Positions 7,430-16,824 of a stretch of 64,000 bases of DNA are shown here, one piece after another. Below the pieces are notes generated by a model, which saw nothing but the letters and a program-made list of their open reading frames with translations, did no database searches and was not told the DNA's origin. Position numbers and translations under genes: made by a program. The DNA comes from VRUE01 sp963812335 (GTDB lineage Bacteria > Actinomycetota > Thermoleophilia > Solirubrobacterales > 70-9), in assembly GCA_963812335.1 (NCBI GenBank), contig CAWEUU010000005.1, positions 273,743 to 337,742 on the forward strand. The letters run 5' to 3'. Numbering within the stretch: position 1 is the stretch's first letter; every line of letters starts with the position of its first letter.

Positions 7430-7477
7430 GCGCATCCGACTTTGACCTTGCTCTGGTGCGGTCAAAGTCGGATGCGC
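7430..7477. terminator. Perfect 18-base inverted repeat between MBL and acylase genes
   Basis: GCGCATCCGACTTTGACC (7430-7447) and its exact complement (7460-7477) with a 12-base loop, 18 bases after the MBL stop. It is strong enough for a terminator stem but has no U-tract; it may instead be one of the long hairpin elements seen at 801, 3297 and 6591. Confidence 0.6.
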
Positions 7478-7503
7478 TTCGAGGACGCTGGCCAGCCGGC
7501 CAG

Positions 7504-7509
7504 TAAAGT
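7504..7509 (+). promoter_or_regulatory. -10 box for a leaderless acylase mRNA
   Basis: TAAAGT lies 6 bases before the ATG at 7516. Confidence 0.5.
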
Positions 7510-7515
7510 GAGCGG

Positions 7516-9891
7516 ATGGACGGAGGACGGGCGGCGCGAGCGGGACTTGTGGCTGGGGTCGCCGGGACCGGGCTGGCCGCTGCGGCGACCGCGGCCGCCT
7601 GGCACTGGCTGGCGCGACGGCCGCTGCCGAAGCAGAAGGGGAAGATCGAGCTGCCGCAGCTTGAGGGGCCGGTGCGGGTGCGGCGCGATCGCTGGGCTGT
7701 GCCGCACATCGAGGCGCAGAGCGCCGCCGACATCTGGTTCGCCGAGGGCTTCTGCCACGGCCAGGACCGGCTCTGGCAGATGGACTTCTACCGCCGCGCG
7801 CTCTCCGGCCGGGTCTCCGAGTTCGCCGGCGCCGAGGGGCTGCCGGTCGACCGGCTGATGCGCACGCTCGGCATGCGCCGCGCCGCCGAGGCCGAGGCCG
7901 AGGCGCTCGACCCGGAGCTGCGCGCCCTGCTGGAGCGCTTCTGCGCGGGCGTCAACGCCGCCGCCGCGAGCGCCAGGGCGCTGCCGTTCGAGATGCAGCT
8001 GCTGCGGTTGGATTGGGAGCCGTGGCGCCCGGCCGACATCCTCGGCCTCGGCAAGCTGCTCGCCTTCGGCCTCTCGACCAACTGGGAGAAGGAGCTGCTG
8101 CGCGCCGACATGACCCGCGAGCTCGGCCCCGAGCTGGCGGCCAGGCTCGACCCCGGCTACCCGGCCGGCAACCCTGTGGTCACCCAGGAACCGTGGTCGG
8201 GAGACGGCCTCGGCCTCGCCGAGCAGATCGACGCGGTGCGCCACTCGATCGGGATGGCGGCGGAGGCGAGCGGCTCCAACAACTGGGCGGTGAGCGGGGC
8301 GCTCAGCGCGACCGGCTCGCCGCTGATCGCCGGCGACCCGCACCTGCCGCCGAGCATGCCGGGCATCTGGTACCAGGTCGGGCTCACGCTCGGCGATCGT
8401 TTCGTCCGCGGCGCCTCGCTGCCGGGCATGCCCGGCGTCTACATGGGCCAGAACAACGACGTCTGCTGGACCTTCACCAACGTGATGGCCGACGTCCAGG
8501 ACCTCTTCGTCGAGCGGGTCGAGGACGACCGCTACCTGTTCGAGGGCGAGTGGCGGCCGCTCGAGATCGTGCGAGAGGAGATCGAGGTCAAGGGCCGCGC
8601 GGAGCCCGAGTCGATCGACGTGCGCCTCACCCACCACGGCCCGATGGTGAACGAGGCGCTCGGCGCCGACGACGCCGAGCCGCTGGCGCTGCGCTGGATC
8701 GCGCTCGACCAGCCGACCGCCTTCAAGGGGATGTTCGAGCTGCACGGGATCCGCTCCGGCCCGGAGCTGGTCGCCAGCCTCGAGGGCCACACCTCGCCCG
8801 CCTCCAACCTGATCTGGGCCGACCGCCACGGCTCGATCGGCTACAAGCTGATCGGCCGCCTGCCGCTGCGCAGGGGCGGCTGCCCGGACCTGCCGAAGCC
8901 GGGCTGGGACGGCGAGTTCGAGTGGGAGGGGGCGATCCCCTACGACGAGCTGCCCGAGGCCGTCGACCCCGAGAGCGGCTTCCTCGTCACCGCCAACAAC
9001 CGCATCGTCGGCGACGAGTACCCGCACCACATCACCAGCGAATGGCTCGACGGCTACCGCGCCAAGCGGATCGAGCAGCTGCTGCGCGCCGGCGAGGAGC
9101 ACGACATCGAGGGCTTCGAGGCGATGCAGTCCGACAACCTCTCGCTGCCCGGGCTCGAGGCGGCGCGGCGCCTCGGCCGGCTCAGCCCGCCGGGGCAGCG
9201 CGAGATCAGCGCGCTCGAGCGGCTGCGCAGCTGGGACGGGCGGCTCGACCCCGACTCGATCGCGGGCACGATCTACCAGGCCTTCCTGCTGCGCCTGGCG
9301 CGCGAGGTGGCGCGCGCGGCGATCGGCGACCGCGACCTCTGCGAGCGCTGGCTCGACCGGGCCGACAACGGCTTCATGCCGCACATCACCTCGCCCTGGC
9401 GCTGGCACTCGCACTTGATGAAGCTCTGGGAGGAGGGCGACGAGGGGCTGATCGGCCGCCCCTGGGACGGGCTCGTGCTGGAGGCGCTGAGCGGCGCCCT
9501 CGACGACCTGGCCGAGCGCTTCGGCCCCGACCCCGAGGGCTGGCGCTGGGGCCACGTGCACGAGATGGAGTTCCCGCACGCGCTGGGCGAGGCGAACCCG
9601 CTGCTGCGCAAGCTGCTCAACCGCAGCCTCAAGGCCGGCGGCGCTCAGGAGACCGTGAGCCAGATCGCCTACGACCCCAACGACCCCTACAAGGCCGTCT
9701 GGGCGCCGAGCTGGCGCATGGTCGCCGACCCGACCGACCCCGGCCGCTCGCGCTGGCAGATGTTCACCGGCCAGTCCGGCCACCCGGCCAGCCCGCACTA
9801 CGACGACCTGCAGCCCGACTGGCTCGACGGCCGCACCCAGCCGATGGCCGGCGAGGGTCCCTGGCGCGAGCTGGATCTCCTCCCCGGCTGA
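7516..9891 (+). CDS. Penicillin acylase family Ntn-hydrolase
   Basis: A 791-residue single-chain precursor with a short basic N-terminus and one hydrophobic segment (about 10-35), consistent with export or a membrane anchor. The A-chain carries FAEGFCHGQDRLWQMDFYRR; the B-chain should begin at the serine of GSNNWAVSGALS (Ser about 253), the autocatalytic nucleophile, followed by PLIAGDPHLPPSMPGIWYQV and MGQNNDVCWTFTNVMADVQD. Family members cleave amides such as penicillins, acyl-homoserine lactones or N-acyl amino acids; the substrate is unknown. Length is normal. A TAAAGT -10 box sits 6 bases before the ATG. The following gene starts 67 bases on, after a small hairpin. Confidence 0.92.
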   Translation: MDGGRAARAGLVAGVAGTGLAAAATAAAWHWLARRPLPKQKGKIELPQLEGPVRVRRDRWAVPHIEAQSAADIWFAEGFCHGQDRLWQMDFYRRALSGRVSEFAGAEGLPVDRLMRTLGMRRAAEAEAEALDPELRALLERFCAGVNAAAASARALPFEMQLLRLDWEPWRPADILGLGKLLAFGLSTNWEKELLRADMTRELGPELAARLDPGYPAGNPVVTQEPWSGDGLGLAEQIDAVRHSIGMAAEASGSNNWAVSGALSATGSPLIAGDPHLPPSMPGIWYQVGLTLGDRFVRGASLPGMPGVYMGQNNDVCWTFTNVMADVQDLFVERVEDDRYLFEGEWRPLEIVREEIEVKGRAEPESIDVRLTHHGPMVNEALGADDAEPLALRWIALDQPTAFKGMFELHGIRSGPELVASLEGHTSPASNLIWADRHGSIGYKLIGRLPLRRGGCPDLPKPGWDGEFEWEGAIPYDELPEAVDPESGFLVTANNRIVGDEYPHHITSEWLDGYRAKRIEQLLRAGEEHDIEGFEAMQSDNLSLPGLEAARRLGRLSPPGQREISALERLRSWDGRLDPDSIAGTIYQAFLLRLAREVARAAIGDRDLCERWLDRADNGFMPHITSPWRWHSHLMKLWEEGDEGLIGRPWDGLVLEALSGALDDLAERFGPDPEGWRWGHVHEMEFPHALGEANPLLRKLLNRSLKAGGAQETVSQIAYDPNDPYKAVWAPSWRMVADPTDPGRSRWQMFTGQSGHPASPHYDDLQPDWLDGRTQPMAGEGPWRELDLLPG

Positions 9892-9897
9892 AGGAGA

Positions 9898-9919
9898 GCT
9901 TGCGGACGGGCTCGCAAGC
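9898..9919 (+). terminator. Small hairpin after the acylase gene
   Basis: GCTTGCG (9898-9904) and CGCAAGC (9913-9919) with an 8-base loop, 6 bases after the stop. No U-tract; weak terminator candidate. Confidence 0.4.
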
Positions 9920-9958
9920 GGGCCGCAACGTTCGCGGGCTGGCATGGTTGGGGGGTAG

Positions 9959-11683
9959 ATGCGCCGCATTGCTCTATGCCTGCTGGCGCTGGCCGCGGCC
10001 CTGCCCGCGAGCGCCGGCGCGAAGACGGTCGACTTCCGGGGGGCGGAGGTCGCCGTTCCCGACGGCTGGCCGGTCGTCCGCCTGGCCGAGCGCCCGCACA
10101 CCTGCGTGCGGCTCGACCGCAAGGCCGTCTACCTGGGCACGCCGAGCCCGGCGCAGCGCTGCCCGGCGAACGCGATCGGCCGCCGCCGGGCGATCCTCGT
10201 CGACCCCGCTGCAAAGGCGCGTGCCTCGCGCGCCCGCGCCGAAGCCAGCCGCGTGCGCCCCGCCCGGCTCTCCGCCGCCTCCAACTACACCGGGCTCGGC
10301 TTCGATGCCTGCACGGCGCCCTCGCGGCGCTCGATGTCGGCCTGGCGCAAATCGCCCTACCGGGCGATCGGCGTCTACATCGGCGGCAACAACCGCGGCT
10401 GCTCGCAGCCGAACCTGACCGCGAGCTGGGTCGCCGCCCAGGTCGCCGCCGGTTGGAGCCTGATCCCCACCTACGTCGGCCTGCAGGCGCCGACCTCGAG
10501 CTGTAGCTCCTGCGCCAAGCTCAGCCCCGGCAGCGCCTCGCTCCAGGGCGCCGCGGCGGCGCGCGACGCGGTCAACGAGGCCCGCCTCGTCGGCATCGGC
10601 GAGGGCAGCCCGATCTACTTCGACATGGAGAGCTACTCGCGCACCTCGAGCGCGACCAACGCGACGCTGACCTTCCTCGCCGCCTGGACGAAACGCATAC
10701 GCGCGCTCGGCTACGAATCCGGCGTCTACAGCAGCAGCGCCTCCGGCATCGCCGACCTCGTCTCCCGCCTCGGCAGCCTGTACTCGCAGCCCGACCACGT
10801 CTGGTTCGCCAACTGGAACGGCCGCGCCAACGCCGCCGACTCCTACATCCCGAACTCGGCCTGGAGCGATCACCAGCGCATCCACCAGTACCGCGGCGGC
10901 CACAACGAGACCTGGGGCGGAGTCACGATCAACATCGACAACAACTACGTCGAAGGGGGCACGGCGGGCAGCGGCGTCCCCCCCTCCGGCGACGATCCCA
11001 AGGGCAACTTCGACGCGGTCGAGGCGCCGGCGCCGGGCCAGGTGCGGATCACCGGCTGGGCCTTCGACCCCAACGCGCCGCGCAAGCCGCTCTCGATCCG
11101 CGCCTACCTGGGCGAAAAGGCCGGCGCCGGCGGGGCCGCCCGCTACGAGCTCGGCCCGGTCGCCTCGCGGGAGCGCGCCGACCTGCCGGCGACCTACCCG
11201 CGTGCCGGCTCGCCGCACGGCTTCGACGTCAGCTTCCCGGTGGTCGGCAGCGGCCGCCAGCGCGTCTGCGTCTACGCGCTCGACATCGGCGCCGGCTCGG
11301 ACCGGCTGCTCGGCTGCCGCCACGTCGGCGTGCCGCTGCCGATCTCGCTCACCTCGATCGACACCGAGGGCAACGGCGTGCGCGTGGGGATCCGCTGCGA
11401 CTGGCCGCAGGGGACCGAGTGCCCCGGCCAGGTCCTGCTGCGCACCCGCGTGCGCAAGCGCCTGCGCATCCGCCGTCGCGGCCGGCCGGTTATCAGGTCC
11501 CGCGTCGTGCGCCGCTCGATCGGGCGCCGCCGCTTCCGCCTCACCGGCGGCCGCTCGCACAGCTTCCGCGTCGCGCTCGGCAGGGGCGGCCGCACGCTGG
11601 CCCGCACGCGCCGCCGGCTGCGCGCCGACCTCGTCGTCGCGATCCCCGGCGGCAGGACCGCGCGCTCGGTGCGGCTGAAGTAG
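9959..11683 (+). CDS. Secreted DUF1906 (Rv2525c-like glycoside-hydrolase-like) protein
   Basis: A 574-residue protein with a clear Sec signal peptide (residues 1-20, ending SAGA). Residues ~105-335 are a DUF1906/Rv2525c-like TIM-barrel domain: GLGFDACTAPS at its start, YRAIGVYIGGNNRGC, SLIPTYVGLQA, GSPIYFDMESYS and HQRIHQYRGGHN; these domains resemble GH25 muramidases and are thought to act on cell-envelope glycans. A beta-rich segment follows (~345-460), then a very Arg-rich C-terminal stretch (about 485-574), a type of tail that may bind anionic wall polymers. It is not obviously part of the polysaccharide operon that starts 500 bases downstream, but it may work on the same wall. Confidence 0.82.
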   Translation: MRRIALCLLALAAALPASAGAKTVDFRGAEVAVPDGWPVVRLAERPHTCVRLDRKAVYLGTPSPAQRCPANAIGRRRAILVDPAAKARASRARAEASRVRPARLSAASNYTGLGFDACTAPSRRSMSAWRKSPYRAIGVYIGGNNRGCSQPNLTASWVAAQVAAGWSLIPTYVGLQAPTSSCSSCAKLSPGSASLQGAAAARDAVNEARLVGIGEGSPIYFDMESYSRTSSATNATLTFLAAWTKRIRALGYESGVYSSSASGIADLVSRLGSLYSQPDHVWFANWNGRANAADSYIPNSAWSDHQRIHQYRGGHNETWGGVTINIDNNYVEGGTAGSGVPPSGDDPKGNFDAVEAPAPGQVRITGWAFDPNAPRKPLSIRAYLGEKAGAGGAARYELGPVASRERADLPATYPRAGSPHGFDVSFPVVGSGRQRVCVYALDIGAGSDRLLGCRHVGVPLPISLTSIDTEGNGVRVGIRCDWPQGTECPGQVLLRTRVRKRLRIRRRGRPVIRSRVVRRSIGRRRFRLTGGRSHSFRVALGRGGRTLARTRRRLRADLVVAIPGGRTARSVRLK

Positions 11684-11697
11684 CGCCGCGCAGGCCT

Positions 11698-11703
11698 TAG
11701 AGT
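11698..11703 (+). promoter_or_regulatory. -10 box for a leaderless PPOX-gene mRNA
   Basis: TAGAGT lies 8 bases before the GTG at 11712. Confidence 0.5.
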
Positions 11704-11711
11704 CAGGCGCC

Positions 11712-12179
11712 GTGAGCCGTCGCGACCAGATCAGGCTGAGCGAGGCCGAGCTGCTCGAGCTACTCGAGGGCGAGCGGATCGCGGTCGTCGCCTCCAACGG
11801 ACCGCGCGGCTGGCCCCACTCGATGCCGCTCTGGTTCGTGCCGCGCGGGGGCGAGGTCTGGATCTGGACCTACGCCAAGTCGCAGAAGGTGCGCAACCTC
11901 GAACGCGACCCCCGTGCAACGGTGCTGGTCGAGACCGGTCGCGAGTACGGCGAGCTGCGCGGCGCCCAGATCGAGGCCGAGGCCGAGATCCACCGCGACT
12001 TCGAGACCGTGATCGGGTTCGCCGAGGAGCTGACCGTGCGCTACGCGGAGGGGATCTCCTCGGTCGAGGGCGACGCCAAGGCGGCGCTCGAAGCCCAGGC
12101 CCCGAAGCGGGTGGCGATCCACTTCAAGCCGCTGCGGACGGCGACCTGGGATCACCGTAAGCTCGGCGGCAGCTACTGA
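11712..12179 (+). CDS. PPOX-family flavin/F420-dependent oxidoreductase
   Basis: A 155-residue split-barrel protein of the pyridoxamine-5'-phosphate-oxidase superfamily. Typical segments are IAVVASNGPRGWPHSMPLWFV, EVWIWTYAKSQKVRNLERDPRATVLVE and the final VAIHFKPLRTATWDHRKLGG. Such short actinobacterial members bind FMN, F420 or haem and reduce small molecules; the cofactor cannot be assigned here. The GTG start is preceded by TAGAGT at leaderless spacing. The stop is 11 bases before the glycoside hydrolase gene, so the two may be co-transcribed. Confidence 0.85.
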   Translation: MSRRDQIRLSEAELLELLEGERIAVVASNGPRGWPHSMPLWFVPRGGEVWIWTYAKSQKVRNLERDPRATVLVETGREYGELRGAQIEAEAEIHRDFETVIGFAEELTVRYAEGISSVEGDAKAALEAQAPKRVAIHFKPLRTATWDHRKLGGSY

Positions 12180-12190
12180 AGAAGAGAGAG

Positions 12191-13302
12191 ATGAGAGCGA
12201 AGCTGGCCATATCCACCCTCGTCGCGACCGTGCTGCTTCTCGCCGCCATCGCGGTCTCGCTCTCCCCCGGCACAGCCCGTGCCGTGCCGCGCGAGTTCTT
12301 CGGCATCGGGCCACAGACCAACCTGACCGAGACGGACGCCGAATACATGCGTGTAGGCCGGATCGGCGCCGTGCGCTGGCCGCTCGCCTGGGGCGGCGTC
12401 GAGCCGACGCCCAACGGCGGCTACGAGTGGGGCGGCTTCGACGACGTGGTCAAGACGGCGGCGCGGCAGCACCTGCGGGTGCTCCCCTTCGTTTACTCGA
12501 CCCCTTCGTGGCTGGCGCGCAAGTACACGACGCTGCCGGTCAACAACGCACGGCAGCGCCGCGCCTGGGCGGCGTTCCTGCGCGCGGCGGCCGAACGCTA
12601 CGGCCCGCACGGCGAGTTCTGGCGCGAGCACCGGCGCGGCTCCGGCGACTTCGTGCCGAAGGTGCCGCTGCGCGAGTGGCAGATCTGGAACGAGGCCAAC
12701 TTCTTCTACTTCGCCAAGCCGGCCTCGCCGACCCGCTACGCACAGCTGCTGAAGATCGCCAACCGGGCGCTGAAGCGGGGCGATCGCAGCGTCAAGACGA
12801 TCGTCTCCGGCCTCTTCGGCGAACCGAGCGCCAAGCCGCCCAACGCGATGCACGCGGTCGACTTCCTGCGGCGGCTGTACCGGGTGCGCGGGATCAAGGC
12901 GAGCTTCGACGGCGTCGCCCTGCACCCCTACTCGGAAACGGCAGCCGACCTGGCGCGGATGACCAACGAAATGCGCCGCGTCGTGGTCCAGAACGGCGAC
13001 CGGCGCACCCGCCTCTACATCACCGAGATGGGCTGGGGCTCCCAGAACAACCCCAACCTGGTCAGCTTCGAGCAGGGGGTCGGCTTCCAGCGCCGCGAGA
13101 TGCGCGCGCGCCTACAACTACATGATCCACAACCGCAGGCGGCTCAACCTGCGTGGGACCTACTGGTTCACCTGGAAGGACGCTGCGCGGCTCCTGCAAC
13201 TTCTGCGACTCGACCGGCTTCTTCCGCGAAGGCGAGCGCTTCAAGCCGAAGCCCGCCTGGCGCACCTTCGTCGGCATCACCGGCGGGCGGGTGCGGCCCT
13301 AG
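12191..13302 (+). CDS. Secreted clan-A-like glycoside hydrolase 1 (two frame breaks near 3' end)
   Basis: A ~370-residue exported TIM-barrel hydrolase with a signal peptide (1-31, ending ARA). GAVRWPLAWGGVEP, LRVLPFVYSTPSW, EWQIWNEANFFYF and LYITEMGWGS follow the GH-A layout, with the WNEAN glutamate as acid/base and the ITEMGW glutamate as nucleophile (inferred). The frame breaks near 13107 and again near 13182; the conserved end (TYWFTWKD, then GSCNFCDSTGFF...KPKPAW) continues across both, so these are probably sequence errors. A purine-rich GAAGAAGAGAGAG precedes the ATG. Its paralogue at 61849-63010 ends in the same GSCNFCD block, so the two bracket the polysaccharide locus; a role in trimming or releasing that glycan is inferred. 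Confidence 0.78.
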
Positions 13303-13870
13303 CCTGCGACGGCGCCGGTCAGCTCCGCCGGCTCGATCTCGAAGCGGCGCAGCGGCGGCACAGCCGCGCCTGCGACGGCGACCGCGCCCGCGTAGCCCGG
13401 GCCGATGTGGAGTCCCGTGACCGCCACGGGAGCGTCGGGCACAGGCCGCCCGAGGCCGGTGCCGTGGCACTTCACGATCGCCTCTCGCCGCGTCCAGTCC
13501 GCGTAGAAGGCGGCCGGGCGCTTGTCGACCCTCTGGACATCGACGCCGGTTTCCAGTTCGGCTGAGACTGTGATCAGCGCCAGCTCGCCGCTGTGGCTGA
13601 GGTTGAAGCGCAGCGGCGCCTTCGGATCCGCGAGTCGGGGCTTGCCGTGCTCACCGAGGCTCAGCTCGATCTCGAGCGGGTCGAGTCCGAGATAGCGCCC
13701 GAGCACGCCGCGCAGCGCCCAACGGGCGGCGGTCCAGCGATCCGCACCTTGCCCTCGCGCATCTGCTCGGCCCGCTCGCGCTCGTCCTCGGGAAGGCCGT
13801 CGGCGTTGGGCCAGCCGCCAGCGGCGAGCCGTGCCAGCCAGAGATGCATCTCGCTCGTCGGCGGGCGCAT
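13299..13870 (-). CDS. Sfp-type 4'-phosphopantetheinyl transferase, short in the middle
   Basis: Joining two frames near 13738 gives ~190 residues beginning MRPPTSEMHLWLARL. GKPRLADPKAPLRFNLSHSG, GVDVQRV and WTRREAIVKCHGTGL are the three signature blocks of Sfp-type transferases, which move phosphopantetheine from CoA to carrier proteins; the Asp of GVDV and the Glu of WTRREA bind Mg2+. Normally ~25-30 residues (an FF...PAE helix) separate GVDVERV from the AAFY...WTRKEA helix; here only about four remain, an in-frame loss. The enzyme may be inactive, or this may be an assembly deletion. No carrier-protein or synthase gene lies nearby. It converges on the glycoside hydrolase gene, overlapping by four bases. 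Confidence 0.7.
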
Positions 13871-13876
13871 CGCCGG

Positions 13877-15387
13877 TTAGCCGCGTCGTAGCAGGGCGCC
13901 GGCGCGCCGTAGCGGTGCCGTCATTCGCCACGAGCGCGAGCTTGTGAGCTCGTCGAGGATCGCCTGCGCACCGTTGTCCGCAACCGGGATGGCAGCTTCC
14001 TCGCCGGCGACCGGCGTGCCGGTCTGCTCTCGCAGCCGCGCCAACTCAATCTGCAGTCGCGCCGGCTCGGCGGAGCGCTCGCGTAGTTGCGTGGAGGCCT
14101 CGTCGAGGCCGCCGGCCAATGCGGCCGTGGCGGCGCCGCACAGCCGGGCGAGCAGCTCCGTCTCGATCTCGGCTCGGCGCTCACCCATCCTGCTCGCCCG
14201 CAGGAGCAGCTCACCGCGAAGAATCGCCGCATCGGGCTCGTCGAGCGCCGCCGCGGCGAGAACGGGAGCTACCGCGCCCGGGTCCATGCCCGAGTTGAGG
14301 GCGAAGCCGGCGGGCAGGCCAAACGCCTCGTCGAGCCCGGCCGCCTTCTGCTCGTAATAGGCGTTGTCACGCAGTAGTGCCGCGGGGACGCCCAGCAGCA
14401 GCGAGGTGAGCGCGACGTGGTAAGAGCAGCTGACCGTCAGCGCCGCCGCCCGCATCTCGGCCAGCGCCTCGCCCAGCCCCGCCGGCTGCAGGCGGCGGGG
14501 CTCGACCACCTCTACGCCTTGCGCGGCGCAAGCCGCTGCGAGCCGGTCGAGGGCGCTCCGGTCGTCAACGTGCTGGTCGGAATAGGCGATCAGCGGCCGC
14601 GCCTGGACGCGCATCCCGGCGTGGCGTCCCAGCTCGGCTGCCAGGCTGGCGTGGAACTCGACCATCGCTTCTGGCCTCTCGGTCACCCACGCGTGCTCGG
14701 CGACGTGGAGGTTGAGCGCCAGGACCCCCTCCGGCGCGGGCGTCGCAACTGCCGAGTCGAGCCGCCGCAGCGCTCCGACTGCGTCGTCGGGCGTATCGAC
14801 CACGCGTGCACCGGAGCCGAGTGATGCGAGCGCTTCGGCAGAGCGCGGGTCGCGGGCGCCGAGCGGCTCAAACGAGCGCAGGCGCTCGGCTTGGGCGGGC
14901 TCGCGGATCCACGCCGTGTCGACCTGCAGCCCGGACGATAACCGGCATGATACGGGCGCGCCCGCCTCTTCCAGCAGCGCCTCGGCGGCACGCAGCATCC
15001 CCATCCTTCTCTCCCCCCAGGAAGGGTTGAGGTAGCCGCCCCCGTACAGGTAGCAGGCCGAAAGGCGAGCCGCGCCGGCGCCGGCAGCGGCAGCAGGTCG
15101 TCCTCATGGCCTTCGCCGGGATCGAAGAAGACGGTGTGCCGTGGCGGGTGGGCGAAGTCGTCATGCCCCGCGCGGTAGTCGTCGAGTCGAGAGCGCTCGA
15201 GCACGGACAGCGGCATCAGGGCCGGTTCGAGCGGCGCCAGCATCGCCAGTGCCGCGTCGAGCTGGGCGAGGTCGCCGTAGTTGCCCGAGCCGTCGTAGCC
15301 GCCGATCAGGAGCACCGCGGCCCGCGCGCGGGAGACCGCCTCGGTGGTCTCCGGGGTGGCGTAGAGCATGGGCGTCGTAGGAATCAT
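13877..15387 (-). CDS. Polysaccharide pyruvyl transferase family protein with GT-type tail (one frame break)
   Basis: About 500 residues when the frames are joined near 15045. The N-terminus has LLIGGYDGSGNYGDLAQLDA, the GxxGxGNxGD motif of the CsaB/PS_pyruv_trans fold, then CYLYGGGYLNPSWGERR, CSYHVALTSLLLGVPAALL and YYEQKAAGLDEAFG in the donor half. Such enzymes add ketal pyruvate from PEP to wall or capsular sugars, often to anchor SLH proteins or give negative charge. The C-terminus has a coiled-coil-like stretch and ends SSRSWRMTAPLRRAGALLRRG, a tail usually seen on actinobacterial glycosyltransferases. Its ATG directly follows the stop of the upstream GT2 gene, so they are one operon. 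Confidence 0.82.
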
Positions 15388-16824
15388 CTACCGCGAGGCC
15401 AGCTCGAACATCGATGTGGCGGCGGTGGAGGGCAGCACGGTTTCGAGCAGGTTGACGTGGCGATGTTCGAAATGGTTGGCATGGGAATCACGACGGATCA
15501 CCGGCAGATCCGATCGTAGCCCGCGTTTCAAGCGGGAGAGGGCGGACTCGAGTACCTCCTCGGGGAGCGGTGGAGGCGGCTTGCGACGGTCGGCAGGAAC
15601 GTCGACCGTCGTTTCGGGGTTGAGCGGCGCGGACATCTCCAGCAGCCGCGCGAGGCCGCGCGTGCGCACGGCCAGGGCTGCGAAAGGTGGATCGGGTCGG
15701 TCGCGTCGTCGTCGCGGGCGCGGTGGAGCCGTGGCGAAGCGTAACTCGACGACGCTGTGGTCGTGGACCTCGAGCTGCAGCCGGAGCAGGACCTCCGCCA
15801 GCTTGCCGTCGGCTTCGAGCCACTCGATCGTTGCCCCGGTCGTCAGGACTGAGATCGCCGGCATGTGAGCGGCGAGCGGTGCGGCGTCCGGGGCCACGCT
15901 GCGCGGGCGCAGGAAGCTGTCCAGCGGTACCCGGTGTGGCTCTAGGTCGCAGGCCGCGGTTAGCAGGACGTCACCCACGTCGCAGCGGATCAGGCCGAAG
16001 CGCGGAGCCTCCACGTGCTCGCGACGGGCCAGCTCGCCCGGCCGGTAGGCGGCCGAGTGGCGTCGTCGCAGCCCGGCTTCGAGCTCTGCCGTATGGCTTT
16101 GCGCCTCGGTCAGCATCGAGCTCACGCGGCGGCGGTAGCGGAAGCCGCAGCGCCCGGCGTGGACGCCCCGGAATCCGGCGAGGCTTGCCCGCAGGAAGAA
16201 CTCCCAGTCCTCGAAGCCGGCGGTCATCGTCGCGTCGAACTCGACCCCCGCATCGAACACCGCCCGCCGGATCAGGCTGCCGGCGTCGGACTGGTTGGCG
16301 AAAAGCTGCCGGTAGGTGAGGTAGGGGTCGGGCATCCTCCATTCGCCTTCCTCGGCGCCGAAGAACTCCAGCGTCGGCGAGGCCCATGCCGCCTCGGGGT
16401 GCTCGGCCAGCGTCGCGCGGAGATCGGCAAGGGTGCCCGGCGAGAGCATGTTGTCGGCGTCGAGCGGGAAGATCGCCTCGAGCTGGGGCCAGCGAGCGAA
16501 AGCCCGCCGGATGCCGGCGTTGCGGGCTGCGGAGAGTCCCGCATTCGGCTGGTGCAGGTAGGCGACGCGCTCCGGCTCGGCGTCGCGCAGGGTACGTCCG
16601 ATGCGGTCGGTCTCGGGGTCGGGGCAGCCGTCGTTGACGATGACGATGCCGACGCCGGCCTCGATCCGCTGCTCGAGCGCCGAGGCGACCGCGGCGGCGA
16701 GGTACTGCGCCTGGCGGTAGACCGGGATCACCACGGCGATGCGCGTCGTTGGGGGTGGCCCAGGGCCTACGCGGTGGCGGGTATTGGCCGGTAACCCAGG
16801 CCTCGCCGGTTCCTGGTCACGCAC
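15388..16824 (-). CDS. GT2 glycosyltransferase with long C-terminal domain
   Basis: About 478 residues. The GT-A domain starts TRIAVVIPVYRQAQYLAAAV; VIVNDGCPDPETD and the DxD-like FPLDADNMLSPGTL bind the nucleotide sugar and metal, and DWEFFLRASLAG is the acceptor-side motif. The ~200 residues after the GT-A domain have no motif I recognise. No ATG fits the start: the frame is open into the upstream PP-loop gene, and the nearest plausible start is the GTG at 16824, giving a 58-base overlap. The frame is intact, which contrasts with the later part of the locus. It probably adds one sugar to a lipid-linked intermediate at the inner face of the membrane. Confidence 0.85.
   Translation of the reverse strand: MRDQEPARPGLPANTRHRVGPGPPPTTRIAVVIPVYRQAQYLAAAVASALEQRIEAGVGIVIVNDGCPDPETDRIGRTLRDAEPERVAYLHQPNAGLSAARNAGIRRAFARWPQLEAIFPLDADNMLSPGTLADLRATLAEHPEAAWASPTLEFFGAEEGEWRMPDPYLTYRQLFANQSDAGSLIRRAVFDAGVEFDATMTAGFEDWEFFLRASLAGFRGVHAGRCGFRYRRRVSSMLTEAQSHTAELEAGLRRRHSAAYRPGELARREHVEAPRFGLIRCDVGDVLLTAACDLEPHRVPLDSFLRPRSVAPDAAPLAAHMPAISVLTTGATIEWLEADGKLAEVLLRLQLEVHDHSVVELRFATAPPRPRRRRDRPDPPFAALAVRTRGLARLLEMSAPLNPETTVDVPADRRKPPPPLPEEVLESALSRLKRGLRSDLPVIRRDSHANHFEHRHVNLLETVLPSTAATSMFELASR

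Noticed and set aside
7462..10122. An 886-codon minus-strand open frame
   Set aside because: Antisense shadow of the intact penicillin acylase gene; composition is Ala/Arg/Val/Leu-rich without motifs.
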